In this document: piece by piece, positions 35,379 through 43,229 of the stretch | Layout of the letters: the number at the start of each line of letters is the position of its first letter | How positions within the stretch are numbered: the first letter of the stretch is position 1 | From: Pseudidiomarina mangrovi | GTDB lineage: Bacteria; Pseudomonadota; Gammaproteobacteria; Enterobacterales; Alteromonadaceae | Assembly (NCBI RefSeq): GCF_003999375.1 | Contig: NZ_RJLC01000014.1 | Coordinates: forward strand, 142,491-206,490 | Direction of reading: 5' to 3' | DNA: 64,000 bases | Notes under the pieces: generated by a model | Database searches by the model: none | Told to the model about the DNA's origin: nothing | What the model saw: the letters and a program-made list of their open reading frames with translations, nothing else | Translations under genes and position numbers: made by a program

Positions 35379-36050
35379 ATGGCCTGGCAAGCAATAGTGC
35401 CCATCATCATCGCCTCGGTGCTGGTGTTTGCTGCGTTGTTTATTTATTTAATTCGCTTGCAAAACTTCAATCAGCAAATCCAACAAGCCAATAAACGTCT
35501 CGCCTTAGCTGAGCATGAGTTGCGCGAAAAAAATGTGCTACTCCACCAAGTATCGGTCACCGATAAGCTCACTGGTGTCTATAATCGGCACCACCTCGAT
35601 ACGGTTTTAGCGGAAGAATTTGAACATGCGCGCCGCTACCACCGCCCACTTTCGCTGGTACTGTTTGATCTGGATCGCTTCAAACGTATCAACGACCAAC
35701 ATGGTCATCAAGTGGGTGATTATGTCCTCACCCAGTTTGCTCGATTAGGCCGTGATAATGTACGTCGAAGCGATACCTTTGGCCGTTGGGGTGGCGAAGA
35801 ATTTCTGCTGATCTGTCCCGAACTCACCGCGCCGCAAGCCGCCGAAGTTGCTAACAAGATACGGCAGTTGCTCGCCGACCGCCAATGGCAATTAGGCTTC
35901 ACGCAAACGGTCAGTGCTGGGGTGTGCGAGCGCGGCGATTTACAATCCGTAGACCATTTTATTTCTGCCGTTGACCGGCAACTCTACCGAGCCAAAGCCA
36001 GCGGACGTAACACCGTATGTTCTGACAGCAATCAGCCTGTTCCTCACTAA
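35379..36050 (+). CDS. Small membrane-anchored diguanylate cyclase
   Basis: A 223-residue protein with one N-terminal membrane helix (about 5-25), a short coiled coil (QQIQQANKRLALAEHELREK) and a GGDEF domain with DKLTGVYNRHHLD, LFDLDRFKRINDQHGHQVGD and active site GGEEF. The inhibitory site RRSD lies five residues before it. The coiled coil may mediate dimerisation. ATG 35379 has GGAGG upstream and is preferred to ATG 35337. Confidence 0.9.
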   Translation: MAWQAIVPIIIASVLVFAALFIYLIRLQNFNQQIQQANKRLALAEHELREKNVLLHQVSVTDKLTGVYNRHHLDTVLAEEFEHARRYHRPLSLVLFDLDRFKRINDQHGHQVGDYVLTQFARLGRDNVRRSDTFGRWGGEEFLLICPELTAPQAAEVANKIRQLLADRQWQLGFTQTVSAGVCERGDLQSVDHFISAVDRQLYRAKASGRNTVCSDSNQPVPH

Positions 36051-36119
36051 TTTTCGTCGTTAAGTTTAGCTTAAGTTTTGCGCGCTACGCTGCACCCATC
36101 TTAGTTGATGAGGTGTTTT

Positions 36120-36767
36120 ATGTTGTCGTCTACCGTTGTTAGCGCAAATAGCTCATACCCGCAGTCCATAACTGCCCAGTATGGTTTTCACTATATCGGC
36201 CCAAGTCATCCACTGCGGGCGACCATTGAACAATTCATTTGCGCCAAATACTGGCTGTCGTTCGCCGCCTGCCTAGAACAGCTCCCGCTACACCTGATTG
36301 CTATTCTTGATCAGCAGCAACAACCGGTTGCCGCCTGTGCTCTAACGCCAGCCGCCGAGCAATCGCTATTCTGTGAACATTATTTACCCCAGCCCGCTGA
36401 GCAGCTGATTACTGCTTCGCCACAACAGCCAGTAAGCCGTCAACAGCTGCTGGAGGTAGGCTCCATGGCCTGTGTGGACCACCGTTACTTACCGCTGCTG
36501 TTCACCGCGGTCATTCACGCTGCCAATGAGTTGCAACGGCCATGGTTGGTATTTACCGCCACCACGCCGCTGCGCCGTCATCTCAAGCGCTTCAATTTGC
36601 CCACCACCGTACTCGGGCAGGCGCTCGATAGTGCGTTACCAACCACCCAACACCAACAGTGGGGCCGTTATTACAGCACCCAGCCATTAGTGGTGAGCGG
36701 ACACGTTGCGGCCGGTCAATGGCTCTATCAACAGCTTAGCGATCAGGTTGTGTGGGAGTCGTTATGA
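36120..36767 (+). CDS. Thermostable hemolysin (delta-VPH) family protein
   Basis: A 215-residue protein matching the thermostable hemolysin family: LFCEHYLPQPAEQLI, LLEVGSMACVD, WLVFTATTPLRRHLKRFNL and WGRYYSTQPLVVSG. The fold of that family is thought to be acyltransferase (GNAT)-like, so the hemolysin name may not describe the activity. The start at ATG 36120 has GAGG 6 nt upstream. It is the first gene of a five-gene operon, overlapping the next by ATGA, which suggests an acyl-transfer step in a small pathway. Confidence 0.85.
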   Translation: MLSSTVVSANSSYPQSITAQYGFHYIGPSHPLRATIEQFICAKYWLSFAACLEQLPLHLIAILDQQQQPVAACALTPAAEQSLFCEHYLPQPAEQLITASPQQPVSRQQLLEVGSMACVDHRYLPLLFTAVIHAANELQRPWLVFTATTPLRRHLKRFNLPTTVLGQALDSALPTTQHQQWGRYYSTQPLVVSGHVAAGQWLYQQLSDQVVWESL

Positions 36768-38212
36768 CGCGTGACCAATTTTTCAGCGCTTTACAACGTC
36801 ACCGCAGCAGTCCAGCAAGACTCTCTGATGACCAGCGCAGCATCAGTTACCAACAGCTGCTGGAGCATGTTGCTCAGCTAGCTGACTGGCTACAAGCACA
36901 GCAAATAGAACGCCTCGGCCTGCTCGCTGAAAACAGTCTGGACTGGCTGATCCTCGACTTAGCAGCGTTACAGGCAGGCATTACCTTAGTGCCGGTACCG
37001 CCATTTTTTACGCCGACACAGCAGCATGAATTGCTTGAACATGCACAGGTATACCACCTGTTTAGCGACCAATGGCATCGCACTGATCATTGGCAAGCCA
37101 GCGCGGCGCCAGCACCGCTCGCTTTAACCTTATGGCATCAAGGCATTTCGAGTGCAGCGGCAGATAGCTGTAAAGTCACCTACACCTCGGGCAGTACCTC
37201 GGCCCCCAAAGGTGTGCGCCTCAGTGCGCAGGTGCTGCTACAGACCGTCAGCGCTATTGATCAGGTGCTCCCAGAAGCTATCGCCCAGCGACATTTATGT
37301 GTGATGCCGCTGGCGGTGCTGCTGGAAAATATTGCCGGCTGTTGGCTGGCGTTATGGCGCGGTATGAGTATTCATCTGCCGGCGCCGCAATCGGTGGGCT
37401 TACTCGGCTCGTCGCAGCTCAATGTCGGGCAATTTTGGCAGGCCATTGCGAACTTTAATGCTGACAGTCTGATCACCACCCCAGCGTTGGCGGCAGCTTT
37501 ACTTCATGGCATAGCGCAAGGCCAATTAACCGCACAACAGTTTGGTTTTATCGCTGTAGGCGGCGCGGCCGTGCCGCAGCAATTATTAGCCCAAGCGCAA
37601 GCGTTACAGGTACCGCTTTATCAGGGCTATGGCCTGTCTGAATGTGGCTCGGTGGTGTGCTTGAATACTCCTAGCGCAAACCGTCCTGGTAGCGTTGGCA
37701 AGGCATTACCCGGGCTTTGCTTGAGGTTACACGAGGGCGAATTATTGGTCACCGGGAAGAGTATGGATGGCTATCTGGGCAGCACCAATGAGCCAGCTAC
37801 CACCCTAGCAACTGGCGATATCGCCAGCATTGATGATGACGGTTATGTCAGCATTCAAGGGCGCAAAAGCAATCTACTTATTACCAGCTTTGGTCGCAAT
37901 ATCTCACCGGAATGGGTCGAAAACTTAGCCGCCCACTCAGCACTATGGTCACAGTTTATGGTGTGTGGTGATGGCTATCCGGGCGTGGTCGCACTGCTCA
38001 CGCCGACACCAAGCGCTAACCACCAAGATATCGACAGCGCCATTGCAGCAATTAACCATCAGCTGCCTGACTATGCGCAGATCCTGGCATGGCTACCAAC
38101 CCGCGAACCCTTTAGCGAACGCAATCAACAACTCACCTTTAACAATCGCTTTCGGCGTCAACACATCGTTGCCGCGTATCGCGACTCAATCAACCTGATT
38201 TTTGGAGTGTAA
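36764..38212 (+). CDS. AMP-binding (acyl-CoA synthetase-like) enzyme
   Basis: A 482-residue adenylate-forming enzyme. The P-loop-like TYTSGSTSAPKGV, the YGLSECGSVV motif and the GDIASIDDDGYVSIQGRKSNLLI hinge are present. The short C-terminal domain ends without an obvious catalytic GK-rich A10 lysine motif, so acyl-adenylate formation is more certain than CoA ligation. It activates an unknown carboxylic acid, probably for the neighbouring acyltransferase-like or SDR enzyme. Confidence 0.88.
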   Translation: MTRDQFFSALQRHRSSPARLSDDQRSISYQQLLEHVAQLADWLQAQQIERLGLLAENSLDWLILDLAALQAGITLVPVPPFFTPTQQHELLEHAQVYHLFSDQWHRTDHWQASAAPAPLALTLWHQGISSAAADSCKVTYTSGSTSAPKGVRLSAQVLLQTVSAIDQVLPEAIAQRHLCVMPLAVLLENIAGCWLALWRGMSIHLPAPQSVGLLGSSQLNVGQFWQAIANFNADSLITTPALAAALLHGIAQGQLTAQQFGFIAVGGAAVPQQLLAQAQALQVPLYQGYGLSECGSVVCLNTPSANRPGSVGKALPGLCLRLHEGELLVTGKSMDGYLGSTNEPATTLATGDIASIDDDGYVSIQGRKSNLLITSFGRNISPEWVENLAAHSALWSQFMVCGDGYPGVVALLTPTPSANHQDIDSAIAAINHQLPDYAQILAWLPTREPFSERNQQLTFNNRFRRQHIVAAYRDSINLIFGV

Positions 38213-38213
38213 T

Positions 38214-38861
38214 ATGGCCTTTTTTGAGCAACTTTGTCAGCAAACTAGCACTGAGCAAAACTATCTTTTAGCCGCACCAGCTATTACTGATGCACTGAAT
38301 GGCACTATTTCAGTAGAGCGCTATGTGGCTTTTTTGACCCAAGCCTACCACCACGTTAAACACACCGTGCCGTTACTCATGGCCGCCGGTGCACGTATGG
38401 CCGACCATGAAGAATGGCTGCGTGCTGCCATCGTTGAGTATATCGATGAAGAGTACGGTCATCATGAGTGGATCCTCAACGATATCAAAGCCTGCGGCGG
38501 TGATGTTGAGGCGGTACGAAAGTCACAACCACATGCTACTACAGAGCTGATGATTAGCTTTGTTTACGACCAAATCAACCGCAGCCATCCAGCCAGCTTT
38601 TTTGGTATGGCGCATGTGCTTGAAGGCACCAGTGTGGCCTTAGCCAGCCAAGCCGCGGCACAGATTCAACAGCAGCTTGGCTTACCTAAGGGCGCCTTTA
38701 CCTACCTGAATTCTCATGGCGCACTGGACCAAGATCACGTGGCATTCTTTGCTGATTTGATGAACAAATTAACCGACCCGGTGGCACAAAAAGCCATCGT
38801 ACATACCGCCAAGCGGGTGTATCAGTTGTACGGCGATATGTTCCGCGCCCTACCGCAATAA
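38214..38861 (+). CDS. TenA-like / heme-oxygenase-like diiron oxidase family protein
   Basis: A 215-residue all-helical protein of the TenA_E/iron-containing redox enzyme type. Candidate metal ligands are in HHVKHT, EEYGHHEW and DQDHVAFF, which fit the Glu/His/Asp set of heme-oxygenase-like diiron oxidases better than thiamine-degrading TenA (no catalytic Cys is seen at the usual place). It could oxidise or decarboxylate the acid activated by the neighbour. ATG 38214 has GGAG upstream. Confidence 0.8.
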   Translation: MAFFEQLCQQTSTEQNYLLAAPAITDALNGTISVERYVAFLTQAYHHVKHTVPLLMAAGARMADHEEWLRAAIVEYIDEEYGHHEWILNDIKACGGDVEAVRKSQPHATTELMISFVYDQINRSHPASFFGMAHVLEGTSVALASQAAAQIQQQLGLPKGAFTYLNSHGALDQDHVAFFADLMNKLTDPVAQKAIVHTAKRVYQLYGDMFRALPQ

Positions 38862-38873
38862 GGAGATGTGCTG

Positions 38874-39683
38874 ATGAGCCAACTCGATTTTAGTCAACAT
38901 CATGTGTTGCTCACTGGCGCCAGTGGCGGTGTTGGGCAAGCCCTAGCGACTGAATTGGTGCGCCGCGGTATGCGGGTCACCTTGGTTGCCCGCCCCAGCA
39001 GCGCACTGCAGGATTTGGCACAACGGTTAAACCAACAGGTTATTGAACTAGACTTACTCAACGCTGATGCGGCGCAGCAATTACGCCAGTATGCACAACA
39101 GTCATTGTCTACCACCCGACCGGTTACCGGCATTATTCATAATGCCGGCAGTGCTTACACACGGTTATTTGAGCACAGTGATTGGCCACAACAGCAGCGT
39201 CTGCTGATGCTCAATTTGATGTCTCCCATGGCGATCACGCATGCGTTATTGCCTTATTTAAAGCAGCGCCCTGAAGCCCTAGTTATGACCATTGGCTCAG
39301 TCTTTGGTGCTATTGGCTACCCGAGCCAAGCCGCTTACTGTGCCAGTAAGGCCGGCTTGCAACGCTTTACCGAGGCATTGCACCGTGAGTGCAGCGATAG
39401 CACCGTGCAGGTATTTCATTGCCAGCCGCGCGCCATCGAAACTGCACTGAACCACGGCGCTATGGCGCAGTTAAACCAGCAACTCGGTAGTGCTGTAGAT
39501 AGCCCACAATGGGTTGCCCAACAAATTTGCCAACAGCTTCAGCACGGCAAACCGCGCCGAGTGCTTGGCTGGCCAGAGCGTATTTTTGTGCCATTAAACG
39601 CGTTATTTCCACGACTGGTTGATGGCGCTTTACGTAAGCCCTATCGGCTGATTTCACAACTACTTAAGGAGCATTACTCATGA
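38874..39683 (+). CDS. SDR-family NAD(P)-dependent oxidoreductase
   Basis: A 269-residue classical short-chain dehydrogenase. The cofactor motif TGASGGVG, NAG (IIHNAGSAY) and the catalytic Ser, Tyr and Lys in IGSVFGAIGYPSQAAYCASK are all present. ATG 38874 has AGGAG 8 nt upstream. Its stop overlaps the next gene by ATGA. It most likely reduces or oxidises a pathway intermediate. Confidence 0.92.
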   Translation: MSQLDFSQHHVLLTGASGGVGQALATELVRRGMRVTLVARPSSALQDLAQRLNQQVIELDLLNADAAQQLRQYAQQSLSTTRPVTGIIHNAGSAYTRLFEHSDWPQQQRLLMLNLMSPMAITHALLPYLKQRPEALVMTIGSVFGAIGYPSQAAYCASKAGLQRFTEALHRECSDSTVQVFHCQPRAIETALNHGAMAQLNQQLGSAVDSPQWVAQQICQQLQHGKPRRVLGWPERIFVPLNALFPRLVDGALRKPYRLISQLLKEHYS

Positions 39684-40348
39684 ATCGTTTGGGTCATTTC
39701 ATCATTGCTATCGGCCTTAGCTGTGGCGTGTTTTCGAGCTCTGCCAATGAGACCTTTGCGCAGCAACTCCTGCAACTACAAACCGACTGGGCTATCGCTA
39801 ATTACCAGCAACGCGATGACGCGCAAGAAGCGGCTTTTCAACAGCTGCAACAACAAGCTGCAAGCTTTGTCGCTAGTTATCCGGAGCGTGCTGAAGCCTA
39901 TATTTGGCAAGGCATTATCTTAAGCACCCAAGCTGGCGTGGTGGGTGGTCTTGGGGCATTGGATTTAGCCGAACAATCGAAGGCCGCGCTTGAACAAGCA
40001 TTAACTATCGATCCGCTGGCATTAGACGGCTCGGCGTATACCAGTTTAGGCACACTGTACTTCAAAGTACCGGGCTGGCCATTTGGTTTCGGTGACGATG
40101 AACTTGCCGCTCAATACTTACAAAAGGCCTTAACCGTCAATGCTAACGGTATCGACGCCAATTACTTTTATGGTGAATTTCTCTATGAAGAAGGTGACTA
40201 TGCAGAGTCTGCCAAGCACTTAGAAGCAGCGCTTGCAGCTCCGCCGCGGCCGCAGCGCGAGCTAGCCGATCAGCAGCGGCAGCGGGAAATTCGTGAGCTA
40301 TTAGCCAAGGTTGAAAAAAAGCTCAACAAAGGAAAAGGCAGAAGCTAA
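39680..40348 (+). CDS. TRAP-transporter TatT-like TPR protein
   Basis: A 222-residue protein with a signal peptide (to about SSSA) and several helical repeats (AEAYIWQGIILSTQAG, LGTLYFKVPGWPFGFGDDELAAQYLQKAL). The PGWPFGFGDD stretch is typical of the TRAP transporter TatT component family, which binds ligands in the periplasm. As last gene of the hemolysin-AMP-TenA-SDR operon it may hold or deliver the hydrophobic product or precursor. Confidence 0.8.
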   Translation: MNRLGHFIIAIGLSCGVFSSSANETFAQQLLQLQTDWAIANYQQRDDAQEAAFQQLQQQAASFVASYPERAEAYIWQGIILSTQAGVVGGLGALDLAEQSKAALEQALTIDPLALDGSAYTSLGTLYFKVPGWPFGFGDDELAAQYLQKALTVNANGIDANYFYGEFLYEEGDYAESAKHLEAALAAPPRPQRELADQQRQREIRELLAKVEKKLNKGKGRS

Positions 40349-40369
40349 GCCCAATGGGCTTAGCTTTTT
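40342..40369. terminator. Bidirectional rho-independent terminator
   Basis: AAGCTAAGCCC and complement with loop AAT, followed by a T-run. The stop codon of the TPR gene is inside the left arm. It ends the five-gene operon and also the short gene on the other strand. Confidence 0.8.
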
Positions 40370-40548
40370 GGCATTGGACAGGTCGACACGCCAAGTAGCT
40401 TATACAAGCCACAAAAGCGAAATACTGCTGTGCCCAAAATCACTAAGCCCAAAATCCACCAGTAATTCCCGTAGACTACGCCGAAAGCAATTAGAGCAAG
40501 ACCAACAATGGCTCGCAACAGCCGATCAATACCGCCAACATTTGCCAT
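40360..40548 (-). CDS. DUF2892 small membrane protein
   Basis: A 62-residue protein with two hydrophobic helices and the family pattern of YgaP-type DUF2892: GGIDRLLRAIVGLALIA at the start, FRFCGLYKLLGVSTC at the end. The two cysteines are characteristic. Related domains occur fused to rhodanese. Function is unknown. Single gene. Confidence 0.88.
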   Translation of the reverse strand: MANVGGIDRLLRAIVGLALIAFGVVYGNYWWILGLVILGTAVFRFCGLYKLLGVSTCPMPKS

Positions 40549-40631
40549 AACAGACCCCTTTAAATTGGTTAACTACCACACCATATATAGCACATAATAC
40601 CGACTACTATCATCGTGACTGAGGATTATTT

Positions 40632-41063
40632 ATGGCGACTATGATCGTTGCGTGCCCACACTGCCACAGTAAAAATCGCTTACCTGTTGATAGGCCCAAA
40701 GCTGACGCCCAATGCGGTCGTTGCAAGCAACCGCTATTTACCGGCAAAGCCTTTGCCGTGACGGCTGATCAGTTACCGGCACATCGCGATAGTGATTTAC
40801 CCGTGGTGATTGATTTTTGGGCGAGTTGGTGCGGTCCCTGCCAGCAACTTGCGCCGATATTCGAACAAGTTGCAGCTAAATTTTCCGAACAGGCGCGATT
40901 TATCAAGATCAGTACGGAGCAACAACCAACCGTAGCTCAGCATTTTGGTATTCGTAGTATTCCAACCTTGTTAGTGCTTAAGAACGGTCAGGAAATTGCC
41001 CGTCAAGCAGGAGCTATGTCGGCTAGCCAGTTCAGCCAATGGTTGGGGCAGGTATTACGCTGA
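40632..41063 (+). CDS. trxC: Thioredoxin 2 (TrxC)
   Basis: A 143-residue cytosolic disulfide reductase. An N-terminal zinc finger (CPHC...CGRC) precedes a thioredoxin domain with active site WCGPC and a cis-proline in SIPTLLV, which together identify TrxC and not TrxA. GAGGA lies before the ATG. The 3' end overlaps the convergent phosphopantetheinyl transferase gene by 32 bp. Confidence 0.94.
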   Translation: MATMIVACPHCHSKNRLPVDRPKADAQCGRCKQPLFTGKAFAVTADQLPAHRDSDLPVVIDFWASWCGPCQQLAPIFEQVAAKFSEQARFIKISTEQQPTVAQHFGIRSIPTLLVLKNGQEIARQAGAMSASQFSQWLGQVLR

Positions 41064-41646
41064 CCGCGTCGGTATCGCACTGCGGATGATAAATGGCATA
41101 ACTATAGCCGCCCACCTGTGCCAGCGAAGCATGCGCCAGCAGTGGCTCTGATTGACGTTGTAACACCTCAAGTAACTTACCCTGCTCAGCCTTAACCACC
41201 GCTTCAGCCAAATTCCAGCGCTGGGCGCGCGCCAAAGAACTACTGCCGACGTTGTGCATCATGCCGTGCTGATATTTAGCCACGACTGGGCTAGTTTGCC
41301 AGCGCGCGGCATCAACACGTTCAATATCAAGCCCAAAGGGCTGCTGGCCATCACTCAGTCCCACCAGTACTGCATTATCGGTGTGCGCAATTGAGCAACT
41401 CAATAGCTGTTCGCCGAGCAGCAAATAGGGCGCTCCACTGGGGTATTTGCGGATCTCTAACGGCAACTCGGTGGTGACGAATTCAGATACCAGCCAGCGC
41501 AATAGTGCACGTGCAGCAAGAAACTGCTGTTGCCGCGGTGGGTGGGTATAGCGCTGTGCCTGCTGCTGATCAGCGGCGGTGAGGTGACCACCAAGCCAGG
41601 CTTGCTGCGCCGCAATATCAATACAGTAGCACGCCATAATGGCCAT
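41032..41646 (-). CDS. 4'-phosphopantetheinyl transferase superfamily protein (Sfp-like)
   Basis: About 204 residues. The family motifs are CSIAHTDNAVLVGLS, FGLDIERVD (metal-binding Asp and Glu) and WNLAEAVVKAEQG, where the usual WxxKEA Lys is Ala. The enzyme would transfer phosphopantetheine from CoA to a carrier protein. ATG at 41646 or 41637 could start it; neither has a strong ribosome site. Its position 700 bp beyond the AMP-binding operon may be functional, but no carrier protein is visible here. Confidence 0.8.
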   Translation of the reverse strand: MAIMACYCIDIAAQQAWLGGHLTAADQQQAQRYTHPPRQQQFLAARALLRWLVSEFVTTELPLEIRKYPSGAPYLLLGEQLLSCSIAHTDNAVLVGLSDGQQPFGLDIERVDAARWQTSPVVAKYQHGMMHNVGSSSLARAQRWNLAEAVVKAEQGKLLEVLQRQSEPLLAHASLAQVGGYSYAIYHPQCDTDAVSVIPAPTIG

Positions 41647-41714
41647 AATCGAAACACTCAGTGGCTGCAAATATGCGCCTAAACTAGCGGCTTCGGTAGC
41701 TTGTGGTCAAGTCT

Positions 41715-43229
41715 CTATTCCCAGCGCAAGGTAATACCAAGTTTGATGAGCTGCTTGGTCTCGGCAGCTAAGTCAGCAATCAACGTTGGATTAGCCCGCC
41801 CCTGTGGCGTTAACGTCAGTAACAGCACATCTTTGCTGGCAAAGGTTTTGAACAATAACTGCGAGGTTTGTCGGTCGGTATTAAAAATCACCGCTAAGCG
41901 CAACAGGGCTAATAAGCGCAGCACATCATGTTGGTGATACAGTTGCAGCTCAGGAATATCAATCAGCTCAACTTTCTTACGATAATGGCGCACCAACGCC
42001 GCTAACAACGCTTGCTGTTCTTTGTTAAAGCCCGGCATATCACTGTTCTGTAAAATATACCCAGCATGACGCTGTCGCGCACTAAAGTTAATTTGCAAAC
42101 CAACCTCATGCAGCAGTGCACCCCAACTGAGTAATTGCCGCCATTGACTATCCTGCAAACGCCATTCTTTAGCCACTTGTTCAAGTAAATCTAAGGCGGT
42201 TTGTTGCACCCGCGTAGCTTGCTCGCGGTCAATACTGTAGCGCAGTGCAAGGCTTTCAATGGTGCGTTGACGCACATCATCGTGATGCAGCACCTGCTCG
42301 GCCAACTCATACAATACACCTTCACGTAACGCCGCATCATGTGGTTCCAACTGGTCAATATCGAGCTCTTCCATAAGACCTAGCAAAATCGCCAGACCAC
42401 CGGCAATCACGCCAATACGCTCGCCATCTACACCAGCTAGTTGCATGCCCTCAAGTTGGCTATGCGATAGCAATTCTTCGGCACAGCTATGCAGCCCCTC
42501 ACGGGTAATCAAATGACTAGTTTGCCCAGCTTTACTGCCGGCCCACTGGGCAATAGCACGAATAGTACCTGAGGTTCCGATCACCTGATCTTTGGCGAAT
42601 TTGCGCAGTTCAGCGGCCACTGGCTCAAGGGTTCGGCGCGTTGCTACCAAGGCTTTATCAAAGCGCTTTTTGGTGATTTTACCGTCGGCGAAGAAGCTCT
42701 CGGTATAGCTGATACAGCCCATGCTCACCGATACCAACTTAGTCGCATTGAAGCCTTTACCGCCGGCGAACTCGGTACTGCCACCGCCAATATCAATGAC
42801 TAAGCGCTTACCCTCACTGACCGTAGTTTGCGCCACCCCGGTATAAATCAAACGCGCTTCTTCGTGACCAGAGATAATCTCAATGGGAAAGGCCAGTACG
42901 CTGGCCGCTTTCGCGAGAAAAATATCGCTATTGAGCGCCTCTCGGAAGGTATGTGTGGCAACCACCCGTACTTGCTCGGGACTGAACCCTTGCAGCTTTT
43001 GCGCACACACAGCCAGCGCTTCAAGACCACGCTGCATGGCTTTATTACTGAGCTGTTGGTGCTTGAATCCAGCCCCCATGCGCACTCGCTGCTTTAAGCG
43101 CAGCAACGGCTGCAAGCTATGATTATCAACCCGCGCAATTAGCAAGTGAAAGCTATTTGAACCTAAATCAAGCGCCGCAAACTGCGGTAAATCAGAGTTA
43201 TCAAGGCTAGGCAGGTGTGGGTCGGTCAT
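41715..43229 (-). CDS. ppx: Exopolyphosphatase (Ppx/GppA)
   Basis: A 504-residue member of the Ppx/GppA family, which removes terminal phosphate from polyphosphate or pppGpp. The N-terminal sugar-kinase/actin-like fold is seen as AALDLGSNSFHLL, LVIDIGGGSTEFAGG and VIGTSGTIRA, followed by a C-terminal HD-like helical domain (WGALLHEVGLQINF). Overlap with ppk (ATGA) shows a classical polyphosphate operon, which favours Ppx over GppA. Confidence 0.92.
   Translation of the reverse strand: MTDPHLPSLDNSDLPQFAALDLGSNSFHLLIARVDNHSLQPLLRLKQRVRMGAGFKHQQLSNKAMQRGLEALAVCAQKLQGFSPEQVRVVATHTFREALNSDIFLAKAASVLAFPIEIISGHEEARLIYTGVAQTTVSEGKRLVIDIGGGSTEFAGGKGFNATKLVSVSMGCISYTESFFADGKITKKRFDKALVATRRTLEPVAAELRKFAKDQVIGTSGTIRAIAQWAGSKAGQTSHLITREGLHSCAEELLSHSQLEGMQLAGVDGERIGVIAGGLAILLGLMEELDIDQLEPHDAALREGVLYELAEQVLHHDDVRQRTIESLALRYSIDREQATRVQQTALDLLEQVAKEWRLQDSQWRQLLSWGALLHEVGLQINFSARQRHAGYILQNSDMPGFNKEQQALLAALVRHYRKKVELIDIPELQLYHQHDVLRLLALLRLAVIFNTDRQTSQLLFKTFASKDVLLLTLTPQGRANPTLIADLAAETKQLIKLGITLRWE

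Noticed and set aside
36120-36767. Virulence hemolysin
   Set aside because: The family name is historical. Gene context with biosynthetic enzymes and no export signal argue against a secreted toxin.
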